Shown in pieces: positions 32,670 to 40,876 of a stretch of 40,876 nt of DNA. Origin of the DNA: Lachnospiraceae bacterium (GTDB lineage: Bacteria > Bacillota > Clostridia > Lachnospirales > Lachnospiraceae); contig JAFVAO010000055.1 of assembly GCA_017480445.1 (NCBI GenBank), positions 1 through 40,876 of the forward strand, written 5' to 3'. Position 1 is the first letter of the stretch, and the number at the start of each line of letters is the position of its first letter. A model generated the notes under the pieces. The model saw only the letters and a list, made by a program, of their open reading frames with translations, made no database searches and was not told the DNA's origin. Both the position numbers and the translations under genes were made by a program.

Positions 32670-34631
32670 TTGGATAATCAAAAGGAACAAAAGAAAAACT
32701 GGATATCTCGAAGTCTCGGCCTATATCGTGCTACCCCGTATGTGACTGAATATGAACGCGAGGCCAATGTGCGCAGCACTTTCTACATGTCGCTCATTAT
32801 CATCCTGCTCGAAGTCAGTATGATTGTTCGAAACATTGTCAAGTATGTGCTCACCGGCAAGTGCACCACTGTAGAAATGTTTTTCGCCTACACCAAGGCC
32901 TACTGGCTGCTTCTGTTTGTCGGCGTTGTGACCCTGCTCTATTCCATCCGGTTTGTGCGGGGCAAAATTCCACCCCGGCGCAAATCCTTAAGCGTCCTGT
33001 GGATCACATTGTTTGCCGGCATCTGCCTGGGATTCGGCATGTATGTCTCCACACAGGATTTCCGCAGCGGACGCATGATTATCTGTTTTCTCACCATGAC
33101 CTTGTATGTGGCCTGCCTGCTGATCTGGCGGCCGTATCTGTCGATTTTGCTGCTCACGGCCATCGGGTATGGGTACTACTGCTGGCTTGATGTCAGCTCC
33201 TTTGACCGCGACGGTAATCCGCTGCATATGAACGCCGGCGACCGGATCAATTATATCACTTTTTTCATTTCCCTCACCATGATCGCCATCAGCATTTATC
33301 ACCAGAGACATCGGGAGGCGACCAAGGCGGAGAGTCTGGAGCTGGCAGCGATCACGGACACCCTGACCGGTGCTCCCAATATGTACAAGTTCCAGCAGAC
33401 GGCCGCGGCTTATCTGCAGGAGAGCCAAAAAACCGGCACCGAGCTGATCTATCTGTTTTTCAATATTGAGAACTTCAACACCTTTAACGATCGCTTCGGC
33501 TACGCCGGCGGGAATGAATTGCTCACGTCCATGAAGGATCTGATCTGCAGCAATTTCCCCAACGAACCCTACGCCCGTCAGGCAGACGATCACTTCGTCG
33601 TGCTCACCAAAGCGGACGGCTGCGATCTGCGGATCGGCTCCGTGCGCAATTCCATCAAATACCGGAATAAGGATGAGGTCTATCTGGATGTGAAGGTCGG
33701 CGGCTACCGCCCCAAGGATATCCATGCGGATCCCTGTCTGGAGGTGGATCACGCCAGATATGCCGCGGAACTTCTGAAGAATCATCCGGACGACTTTTTC
33801 CGTGAATTCGACGAACAACTCGCCAAGGAATACCGCCTGCGCCAGTATGTGCTCAACAACATTGACCGCGCCATCAAGAACGGATATATCAAGGTGTACT
33901 ACCAGCCGCTCGTATGGTCCAATGACGGCGATCTGTGCGGCTGTGAGGCGTTGGCGAGATGGGATGACCCCGAGACCGGCTTTCTCTCCCCCGGCGACTT
34001 CGTTCCCATTTTGGAGGAATGTCGGCAGATCCACAAACTGGATCGCTGTGTCTACGAGATCGTCTGTCAGAAGATGCGGGAATGTCTGGACAAGGGCATG
34101 CCGATTTTCCCGATCTCCCTGAATTTCTCGCGACTGGATTTTGAGTTGATGGATGCGGTGGGTGAATTGGAGAAGCTGGTGGAAAAATACCGGATTCCCA
34201 GAGAATATCTCCATGTGGAAATTACAGAGAGCGCCCTGACCGACAATGAGGGCGGACTGCAGAAATCCATGAAAATCCTGCGAGAAAAGGGATATGCCCT
34301 GTGGCTGGATGATTTCGGCTCCGGCTACTCTTCCATGAATGTGTTAAAGGATTACAAATTTGATCTGCTCAAAATTGATATGGTCTTTTTAAAGAATTTT
34401 ACCAAAAATGACAAGGCGCACAAGATCATCAAGAGCATTCTGGATCTGGCGCGGGATCTGGATATGATGACACTGACCGAGGGCGTAGAGACCCAGGCGG
34501 CGGTAGACTTCCTGCAGGGAGCCGGCTGCGGGCGCTTACAGGGCTATTTCTACGGACGCCCCATGACCTTCGAAGAGATTTATGCCAAGATTGAGGACGG
34601 CACCTACAGAATCGCTGAGCATTTGATCTGA
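32670..34631 (+). CDS. Membrane GGDEF-EAL protein, likely c-di-GMP phosphodiesterase
   Basis: 653 residues: an N-terminal sensor region with about six membrane helices (36-60, 77-95, 107-125, 137-152, 156-172, 193-210), a GGDEF-like domain starting DTLTGAPNMYKF (230-241) and an EAL domain (about 390-640). The GGDEF signature is replaced by QADDHF (304-309), so cyclase activity is not expected; the domain may bind GTP as a regulator. The EAL site is intact: Glu426 (CEALARW), Asn485, Glu520 (EITESAL region), Asp547-Asp548 (DDFGSGYSS), Lys568 (KID), Glu604 (TEGVETQ) and Gln624 (LQGYFYGRPM). It therefore probably degrades c-di-GMP. The start is TTG, eight bases after GGGAGG. Divergent from the FliD-like gene and followed by a perfect palindrome terminator. 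Confidence 0.93.
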   Translation: MDNQKEQKKNWISRSLGLYRATPYVTEYEREANVRSTFYMSLIIILLEVSMIVRNIVKYVLTGKCTTVEMFFAYTKAYWLLLFVGVVTLLYSIRFVRGKIPPRRKSLSVLWITLFAGICLGFGMYVSTQDFRSGRMIICFLTMTLYVACLLIWRPYLSILLLTAIGYGYYCWLDVSSFDRDGNPLHMNAGDRINYITFFISLTMIAISIYHQRHREATKAESLELAAITDTLTGAPNMYKFQQTAAAYLQESQKTGTELIYLFFNIENFNTFNDRFGYAGGNELLTSMKDLICSNFPNEPYARQADDHFVVLTKADGCDLRIGSVRNSIKYRNKDEVYLDVKVGGYRPKDIHADPCLEVDHARYAAELLKNHPDDFFREFDEQLAKEYRLRQYVLNNIDRAIKNGYIKVYYQPLVWSNDGDLCGCEALARWDDPETGFLSPGDFVPILEECRQIHKLDRCVYEIVCQKMRECLDKGMPIFPISLNFSRLDFELMDAVGELEKLVEKYRIPREYLHVEITESALTDNEGGLQKSMKILREKGYALWLDDFGSGYSSMNVLKDYKFDLLKIDMVFLKNFTKNDKAHKIIKSILDLARDLDMMTLTEGVETQAAVDFLQGAGCGRLQGYFYGRPMTFEEIYAKIEDGTYRIAEHLI

Positions 34632-34670
34632 GACGGGTAAATATGTAGACAGGCGCGATTTTCTACTGTA

Positions 34671-34710
34671 TAAAAACCGCTTACATCACGTGATGTAAGC
34701 GGTTTTGTTA
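34671..34710. terminator. Bidirectional terminator, perfect 34-bp palindrome
   Basis: Positions 34673-34706 are a perfect palindrome with 17-base arms, beginning AAAACCGCTTAC and ending with TTTT, so each strand reads a GC-containing stem followed by T residues. It lies between the convergent GGDEF/EAL gene (stop 34631) and the giant protein (stop 34746) and can serve both. Confidence 0.88.
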
Positions 34711-34745
34711 CTTCTGTCATGCGTCGCACAGATCGCTCCACTGTG

Positions 34746-37700
34746 TCAATTCTTTATTAGGTTCTTCAGGTTGGAAGCCACTATGGTAAAGCCACCCGTG
34801 CAGACCCCCGCATAGTCGCTCTCCTCCTTGGCTGTAAGAATGATGGTTCCTTTCCCTCTGTTCACGTTGTTGACATATGCCACATCAAACTGCGCATACA
34901 CCTGTGATCCCCGCAGAACGTTTTTGCCGATCTTCACCACCGGCACAACCCGGGTGTCGGTGCCGTCAGGCCCGAAGGTGATTTCCTTTCCGGTATATTC
35001 CACCTTGGAAATCTTTGCCCCGGCAGTCGTTTCCAAGGTGACTTTCGCCTTGGAAACATCCGTTTTGGCAGCATTATAAACTACCCTGTAGGTAGCCTGC
35101 AGCTGCTTGCTGCCATCCTGATAATTCCTTCCTTTTGCATGGATCTCCATCGTAATTTGCTGTGCGGCATCTGTACCTTCAAAGCTGAGTACAGAATCCT
35201 TTTTCAGCTCCCGGCCGGATGCGTCCCTGTATGTTACTGAGAAATCGCTCTTGGCAAGCAATTCGCCGTTGATCTCTACGAGCGGCTGCTGTAAAAAAGC
35301 GGCGGCTTTGGCACTGTTCGACGCACAGGCAAGATCTGCTGCATACACCTGTGCATCTGTCAGCTGCGCGGGTATAATCTCAAATGTTTGAGCCATACCG
35401 TCAAGCTTCGCTCCCTTATAATTTCCGAGAAAGGTCACTTTATATTTTGCCGTGCCAACTTTCTTATTTCCTGCGTAACTCAGCTTGTAGTCCACACCCT
35501 CTGTAAGACCTTCTGTCATGCCGTCCGCAAACACTGCCGTGAGTCTGAGGTCCGGTGTCACTCCTGCTTTTCGGAACGTATATTTTCCGTTTTCTGCACT
35601 GTCGGATTCCCGCAATAATTCCCCTAAAACCACAACTTGCTTCGCAGGTCGGATCTGGAACGTCTTGTTGACGACACCGGTATACGCACCGATTCCTGTC
35701 ACACATACCTTCACGGTTCCCGCACTGATATTGTCCGAATAGCTCACCCTGAAATCAACATGCTCCGTAAGCAAAGTACCATCCTGCGCTGTGACAATCA
35801 GTTCCCCGTTTTTCCCATCCGTGCTCACACGAAGCGTCTGTTCACGCCCGTTAAAATCATGTGCCACCGGTGCAATTTTCACTGTAATCTTCCGCGCATT
35901 CAACGCTTTTTTATCCAGCACATGCACCTTGATACCGGAAATACGCCCGCTGTAATTGGATCCATCTTTGGCCTTGATCTCCAGAGTCTCCTCGTCCCCG
36001 GCCTCCCTGATCTCGGTAAACTTCTTATTGCCGATTACCTCTATGTCCTTCACAGACAGTTTCTGTCCATGATAGGTCACTACCGGCGCTGCCTTCTGTC
36101 CCTTCGCTACATACATACCGCTGACCGACACATCCGCGTCTGACAGATTTTTGGGCATCACATAGAATGTCAACGTCAGACTGCCTGTCAGGTCGCCTTT
36201 TCCTGTGATGGTGACTGTCGCCGGCCGCCCGTTTTTGTCCACGTTACGATTATTACTGTATTTTACCGTATAGTCAACTCCTGCTGTCAAAACCCTGCTG
36301 CCGTTTCTCACCAGGACAGCCGGTGTCAATGCCGCGCCGGTATATACCATTTCATAGCGGTTCTCTCCTGCAAGACGAATCGATTCATCAGCAAGCACAA
36401 ATGATGCCTTCAGTCCATCTGTCTCCTCCGGATCCTCCTTCTGCTCCTCTCCGGGATCCGTCTGATCCGTCTCAAACACCGCCTGCACAGTCACATCCGC
36501 ATCCGGCATGATGAATTTGTCGCCCACGACCTGCAATCCTGCCGGCTCTGACACAATCCACTCTTTCAACCGGTAGCCCTCGTCTGCAGTTGCCCATAAC
36601 TGCACCTCTGTCCCCTGCACTGCACGGATAGGTGCCGCACCTGCCGTACCGTTGCCACCACTGGTCACAGTAATGTCATGTTCCGTAAGATCCGGTTCCT
36701 CTGCGGAAGCCTCTTTCCACCGTGCCGACACAGTCACAGAATCGTTCACCGTGATCTGATCTCCCGCCGCATACAGGCTTCCTGCAATCTGCCATCCGCT
36801 GAATACGCTGCCCTCCGGCGCCGTAAAGCCACATGTCGGCAGCGTGTACGCTGCGCCGGACGCCACATGCACCGGCTCCATGGTGCCGGATCCGCCGTTT
36901 GCGTCAAATGTCACTACACAGACCGCCGGATTCTCTTCTGTCAGATCGACGGCGTACTCTACCGTCTTCGTGATACCGTAATACGTATAAGAAATGATGT
37001 AGCGATTCACAATTCCCCGCTTCAATTCATAAGAGTCTGTACCCTCCCCCAGAGAAATGCGATAGCCACCCACACCGCCGGCCAGTATCTCCCATTCCTT
37101 CTCTTGGTCAAACAGGAAAGTACCATAGACCGACAAATCCTTCGCCGGCATAAGATAATGCCCCGCCACAGGCGACGATTCCGTATTCTTCCACTCCACC
37201 CGCAGCTTTGTGAGCGCCTCATATCCATCCAGACACAGGATATAGGTATAGGTCTGCCCATCCTCTATGTAATTGATCTGAATCTCATTTGCTCCATAGT
37301 GGATCTCCGGATTCAGGATCGTAAACTCATCCTCCTGGAAAATCCTGCTTCGTTCCACAGGTTCCCCGTCCACAAGTTCATACCAGTGTTTGGACAGGAG
37401 CAGATCGGCATTCTGCAGTGTATAGCCCGTGGAAGTCATCCGGTAGCAGGCATCCTCATCCTTCCCCACACAGTCTATCCAAACTGAATTCGGGTCTACG
37501 GCAGATCCTGTCAGCGTGATGTCAACGGCAATATCGTCAAAGTCCCCCACATAGATCACCTTGAATGCGTTCTCGCCCTCCGCCAATACGTTTTCTCGAA
37601 GTATGAAGGTAATCGGCCCCACATCCTCATTCTCAAAATCTTCGTCAATATCCTCGCCGGCATAACAGATCGTCCTCCTGCCTCTCGTATCGTATGTGTA

Positions 37701-40700
37701 CTCCTCCTCTGCCTCAATCACGATGAAGCTGTTTGTTATCTCTGAGTATCCGTCCGCAAAATACCGTCTCACCGTAAGATTACTGAAAATATCGAAGCTG
37801 CTTGTTCCTTTCAGAATCGGCTTTTTGTATTCTTCCGGCAGCTCCGCAGTGATTTTTTTCACCCGGGACTCGAACCGCTCCGCCTTACTCTTCTCACCGT
37901 CCTCCAGATAATAAACATTATATAGATACCCGCGCAGCGCCTTCTCATAAACGCTGTTTTCCAGCTTGGGGATATAAATATCCGCTCTGCAACGATCAAA
38001 GACATTCTCGCCGATAAATTCCATCTGCTCGGAACGGCAGACAATCTCCCGCAAATCATTGCACCATGCAAATGCGCTCTCCCCCACCGTTTTCAATCCG
38101 GCAGGCAGAACAACCTCCTCCATCTCATTACACCAGAAGAACGCCTGCCGATCAATTACTTCCAAATTGTCCGGCAGGGTCAGAGACCGGATCCCGCCTT
38201 GCATAAATGCCCCTTCCCCGATTCGTTTCAGTTGTGTGCAATTTCCAAGATCTACCTTTTGCAAATACCTACAGTAATTAAAAGCGTTCGGGGCAATTTC
38301 CTGCAGTGCGCTCCCCTCCGGAAATACAAGCTCCCCCGGTGTCTCCTCTCTTCGAAACGCGTGCTTAAAGGCACCCTCTTCTATCACTGCAAGCGATGCA
38401 GGCCAGCTTTCTACCCAACGCAAGTCCGGGAAGGCATTTCTGCCGATCCGTTCCACATTGGCGGGAAGCACGATCCCCTGCGGGGCGAAAGCCTGTATTC
38501 TGTCGAGATTCGGGAACAGATCTTCCCCGAGCTCCGTAACCGCATATTCCTTCCCATCAAACTGTACCGCATCAGGAAATTGCAATACGGCCAGATCATA
38601 TGTCTTCCACGTAAGCAGCTCACTCTCCAGCGGCACATCATGCACCGCATAGATCTCCACCTTACCCGTTCGTCCTTCTTCCGGCTGCTGCAGGACACGA
38701 TAATCATAGTGCGCATCCGAAAAACCCGCGCGCACACCGGTTCCGCCCACGACAACCGCGCAGGAAACAGGATACCGCTTGTCTCTGTCAAAACACAGAT
38801 ACCCGCTGACTACCGCCGTGCCCTCTTTATGAGCATGGAATATCCCCTGCACATCCACCGTGACCACAGATTCATCGCTGCTGTGCAGCCGCATAATCCC
38901 GTCTGTCCGATTCCCATGGTACCGCACATGATTCTCATAATCACTTCCTGCCTCCAGCGTAATATTCTCCTGACTGTACTTCAGTTCATATTTCGGCAGC
39001 ACCCTGACCGTAACGGTTGTCGTGAGACTTCTGCCATCATAGATCCGGATATCTGCACTGCCCGCCTTCTTAGTCCTGATGTGTCCGTTTCCATCCACCG
39101 CCAGAATGCTCGTGTCCGCCGACACATATCTGGGCTGCGTCACGCCGTTCAATGCCGGAAGATCTGTCTCATCCCCTGCCAACAATGTAAAATGGGTCTG
39201 CTCCAAAGCCGGCGTTGCTGTCAGCTCTTCCGTGGAATCAAAATTCGTCGTATTCCATACTTTGCTTTTTCCGACACAGACCTCTTCGACATCGAAATCA
39301 AATCCCCATCCGATCTTTAAAGCCAGACCAGACATATAGCCCTTTGCGCTCAGTTCTCCGTCTTCCACGCCGGTCTCACTGCACAATGTTGCATCAAAAT
39401 AAACCCATCTCTCCCCGTCGTATGCCACATTCCAGGCATGCGGAGCACCGGGACAGTAATACGTTCTTGTAAATGCGGCGCGCCCGTACGCCGACAGACA
39501 GGGAATCCCCTGTATCCGGAGCATCGCCTGACACAGCTCCACAAATCCCCGGTAGGTCGCATACCCGTTCCACAGGACATCGCCGGGCGTCTCCGCTGTC
39601 GCACAATACTCCGCCGCATCACACAATGCAGTGCTGTACAAATTATCCCAATCATAACAGATATGTACAGACGTCCAGTCCCATACCGCTTCTATCTTCT
39701 CATAATCTGTAAGCGTCTCCACAGGCTTTCCCTTTGTCAGGGCATAGTCCGCCAAAGCCTCATCGGAAGCAGTCTTGACAGCTGCATATTGACCATCAGA
39801 CAGCTGCAGCGCCGTGTATTGCCTTAGAAGCGCAGCATCTCCGGCGATCTCATCCAATCTGTCCATCGCGCATCTGGCAGCATATCCCACTGTCATGATC
39901 TGGATACAAAGCTCTGTCGCCTCATGCTCCGGAACGCAAGCCGAAATCTGTACAGTTCCGTCATGCTGCAGCCCGCGTATCCGCATGACCGCAGGTGTGG
40001 CAGAAGAATCGATGGTAACCTCCAGATAATCCTCCGGCTTCTGCGATAGATCCGCTCCATCTGCCTTCGTCACAGAATACGTCCAGACCACATCCTGCAG
40101 CGTGAAGGTGGTTCCATCCGACAGTGTCTCCAGCTGTATCTCCACCTCCAAATCCTCTTCTTCGTATAAGATGACCGTCTCTCCATACAGCGCCGGTTCC
40201 CCTCGGAAGCGGAAGCGAACCGGTGAGGACAGATCCTTGTCCGCACCACCTTCCTCCATACTGTGTGGCTCCACAGTCTTACCTTTTTCCGTATAAAACC
40301 GCGCAAAGTTTTGAAGAGGATTTTCATTCAGCCGATCCAGCAGTCCTGCATCCACATACAGCTGAACCACAGAGGGCTCCGTACAGCCCGCAAACATGCC
40401 AAAGTGATAGCTGCCATCCACTGTTTTGTCCGTGCCTCCCCACAGGGTAGGGTCTGTATTTTTCCATATCATTATCCGGAGACTGTTTATGGCAAATGCG
40501 CGGTAACCAATGGTGGTGGTCTTCTCAGGAATGGTCACCTTCAAAATACCGCTCGGTGCATCCTCCAGATCCGCAAATGCTGCCGGGCCAATATATTCCA
40601 GTGAATCCGGAAATACAATCTCCCTATCCGGTAAATACACACCCTTGTACGCACAGGTTCCGATGCGTTCTATCTTCTTCGGAATATTGACCCGAACCTT

Positions 40701-40876
40701 CGTGATAACATCATCATTCCGCGTCCTTTCGCCGGACGTTATCAAGAAAGCCGCCTTGCCAATCTCTGTCACTGAGTCCGGAAGCACCAGCTCTTCCAGT
40801 TTGGAGCACTCAAAAAAGTCGCCGTCCCCAATCGTTTGGATTCCTTCCGACACCGTAACTTTTCCGATATAATAAA
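34746..40876 (-). CDS. Giant BspA-like LRR/transglutaminase surface protein, 5' partial
   Basis: The frame runs off the window's right edge (the codons before the valine at 40853 stay open), so the start and signal peptide are missing; at least about 2040 residues remain. Counted from 40853: LRR_5/BspA-type repeats (about 1-200, IGDGDFFECSKLEELVLPDS), a transglutaminase-like core (about 390-500) with Cys in ELCQAMLRIQGIPC, His in APHAWNVAY and Asp in YFDATL, Ig-like BIG2 domains (about 550-670), a second LRR block (about 760-985), a region without recognised domains, an InlB-type repeat (about 1308-1388, VTFDANGGSGTMEPVHV), a second beta repeat (about 1390-1460) and several C-terminal repeats with DYTVKYSNN- and tITGkGdltG-like units (about 1490-2020). 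The end, NLKNLIKN, shows no LPXTG sorting signal. Likely secreted or wall-associated; adhesion is inference. Confidence 0.9.
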   Translation of the reverse strand, partial: YYIGKVTVSEGIQTIGDGDFFECSKLEELVLPDSVTEIGKAAFLITSGERTRNDDVITKVRVNIPKKIERIGTCAYKGVYLPDREIVFPDSLEYIGPAAFADLEDAPSGILKVTIPEKTTTIGYRAFAINSLRIMIWKNTDPTLWGGTDKTVDGSYHFGMFAGCTEPSVVQLYVDAGLLDRLNENPLQNFARFYTEKGKTVEPHSMEEGGADKDLSSPVRFRFRGEPALYGETVILYEEEDLEVEIQLETLSDGTTFTLQDVVWTYSVTKADGADLSQKPEDYLEVTIDSSATPAVMRIRGLQHDGTVQISACVPEHEATELCIQIMTVGYAARCAMDRLDEIAGDAALLRQYTALQLSDGQYAAVKTASDEALADYALTKGKPVETLTDYEKIEAVWDWTSVHICYDWDNLYSTALCDAAEYCATAETPGDVLWNGYATYRGFVELCQAMLRIQGIPCLSAYGRAAFTRTYYCPGAPHAWNVAYDGERWVYFDATLCSETGVEDGELSAKGYMSGLALKIGWGFDFDVEEVCVGKSKVWNTTNFDSTEELTATPALEQTHFTLLAGDETDLPALNGVTQPRYVSADTSILAVDGNGHIRTKKAGSADIRIYDGRSLTTTVTVRVLPKYELKYSQENITLEAGSDYENHVRYHGNRTDGIMRLHSSDESVVTVDVQGIFHAHKEGTAVVSGYLCFDRDKRYPVSCAVVVGGTGVRAGFSDAHYDYRVLQQPEEGRTGKVEIYAVHDVPLESELLTWKTYDLAVLQFPDAVQFDGKEYAVTELGEDLFPNLDRIQAFAPQGIVLPANVERIGRNAFPDLRWVESWPASLAVIEEGAFKHAFRREETPGELVFPEGSALQEIAPNAFNYCRYLQKVDLGNCTQLKRIGEGAFMQGGIRSLTLPDNLEVIDRQAFFWCNEMEEVVLPAGLKTVGESAFAWCNDLREIVCRSEQMEFIGENVFDRCRADIYIPKLENSVYEKALRGYLYNVYYLEDGEKSKAERFESRVKKITAELPEEYKKPILKGTSSFDIFSNLTVRRYFADGYSEITNSFIVIEAEEEYTYDTRGRRTICYAGEDIDEDFENEDVGPITFILRENVLAEGENAFKVIYVGDFDDIAVDITLTGSAVDPNSVWIDCVGKDEDACYRMTSTGYTLQNADLLLSKHWYELVDGEPVERSRIFQEDEFTILNPEIHYGANEIQINYIEDGQTYTYILCLDGYEALTKLRVEWKNTESSPVAGHYLMPAKDLSVYGTFLFDQEKEWEILAGGVGGYRISLGEGTDSYELKRGIVNRYIISYTYYGITKTVEYAVDLTEENPAVCVVTFDANGGSGTMEPVHVASGAAYTLPTCGFTAPEGSVFSGWQIAGSLYAAGDQITVNDSVTVSARWKEASAEEPDLTEHDITVTSGGNGTAGAAPIRAVQGTEVQLWATADEGYRLKEWIVSEPAGLQVVGDKFIMPDADVTVQAVFETDQTDPGEEQKEDPEETDGLKASFVLADESIRLAGENRYEMVYTGAALTPAVLVRNGSRVLTAGVDYTVKYSNNRNVDKNGRPATVTITGKGDLTGSLTLTFYVMPKNLSDADVSVSGMYVAKGQKAAPVVTYHGQKLSVKDIEVIGNKKFTEIREAGDEETLEIKAKDGSNYSGRISGIKVHVLDKKALNARKITVKIAPVAHDFNGREQTLRVSTDGKNGELIVTAQDGTLLTEHVDFRVSYSDNISAGTVKVCVTGIGAYTGVVNKTFQIRPAKQVVVLGELLRESDSAENGKYTFRKAGVTPDLRLTAVFADGMTEGLTEGVDYKLSYAGNKKVGTAKYKVTFLGNYKGAKLDGMAQTFEIIPAQLTDAQVYAADLACASNSAKAAAFLQQPLVEINGELLAKSDFSVTYRDASGRELKKDSVLSFEGTDAAQQITMEIHAKGRNYQDGSKQLQATYRVVYNAAKTDVSKAKVTLETTAGAKISKVEYTGKEITFGPDGTDTRVVPVVKIGKNVLRGSQVYAQFDVAYVNNVNRGKGTIILTAKEESDYAGVCTGGFTIVASNLKNLIKN

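Noticed and set aside
32988-34214. 408-codon minus-strand frame
   Set aside because: Shadow of the GGDEF-EAL gene, whose motifs and codon frame are unambiguous.
34673-34706. Palindrome as an attachment or recombination site
   Set aside because: No integrase, repeat partner or foreign gene nearby; convergent genes and T tracts on both strands fit a terminator better.
38199-39320. 373-codon plus-strand frame
   Set aside because: Shadow of the giant LRR protein; no start signal.

Overview
The window looks like chromosomal DNA of an endospore-forming Clostridia, most likely a Lachnospiraceae member. Reasons: a complete eight-gene spoIIIA operon, spoIVB, Asp23, the clostridial gene order asp23-nusB-xseA-xseB-ispA-dxs-tlyA-nadK-argR-recN-spoIVB, strong AGGAGG-type ribosome binding sites, GTG/TTG starts, a T-box leader, and a large BspA-like leucine-rich-repeat protein. 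The taxonomic call is inference from gene content. I see no tRNA, rRNA, CRISPR array, insertion sequence or prophage gene. Almost everything is on the minus strand; only a DtxR-type regulator and a GGDEF/EAL protein are on the plus strand.

Region 1 (14-10683, minus) is one dense operon read from the promoter at 10654-10683: Asp23 protein, NusB, both exonuclease VII subunits, farnesyl diphosphate synthase and DXS (isoprenoids), TlyA rRNA methylase, NAD kinase, ArgR, RecN and SpoIVB. A sigma-G-like promoter overlapping the recN stop codon would let spoIVB be expressed separately in the forespore.

Region 2 (10666-14729, minus) holds a transglutaminase-like lipoprotein, prfC (RF3) and deoB. Region 3 (14795-19907, minus) is spoIIIAA-AH, the mother-cell part of the channel between mother cell and forespore, with a weak sigma-E-like promoter candidate. 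Region 4 (19988-22469) has a short DtxR-family regulator (plus), an HU protein with a lysine tail (minus), and a DUF975-CmpB fusion membrane protein (minus).

Region 5 (22493-25992, minus) is tryptophan-related: trpS with its own promoter, then a separate promoter and a T-box riboswitch controlling trpD, an EamA-family permease and probably the DUF975-CmpB protein. Region 6 (26033-31129, minus) runs small CxxC protein, CcdA, a membrane-anchored TlpA-type thioredoxin with an extra C-terminal domain resembling polymorphic-toxin nuclease tips, beta-carbonic anhydrase, a PfkB sugar-phosphate kinase, and a second transglutaminase-like protein.

Region 7 (31161-34710) is a divergent pair: a protein with two FliD-C-like repeats (minus) and a membrane GGDEF/EAL protein with a ruined GGDEF signature but an intact EAL site (plus). 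A perfect 34-bp palindrome terminates the latter and the convergent giant surface protein of region 8 (34746 to the window end, minus), which combines BspA-type LRRs, a transglutaminase core, Ig-like domains, InlB-type repeats and C-terminal beta repeats. The best candidates for undescribed biology are the TlpA-toxin-like fusion, the T-box/trpD/permease unit, and the c-di-GMP/FliD-like pair.
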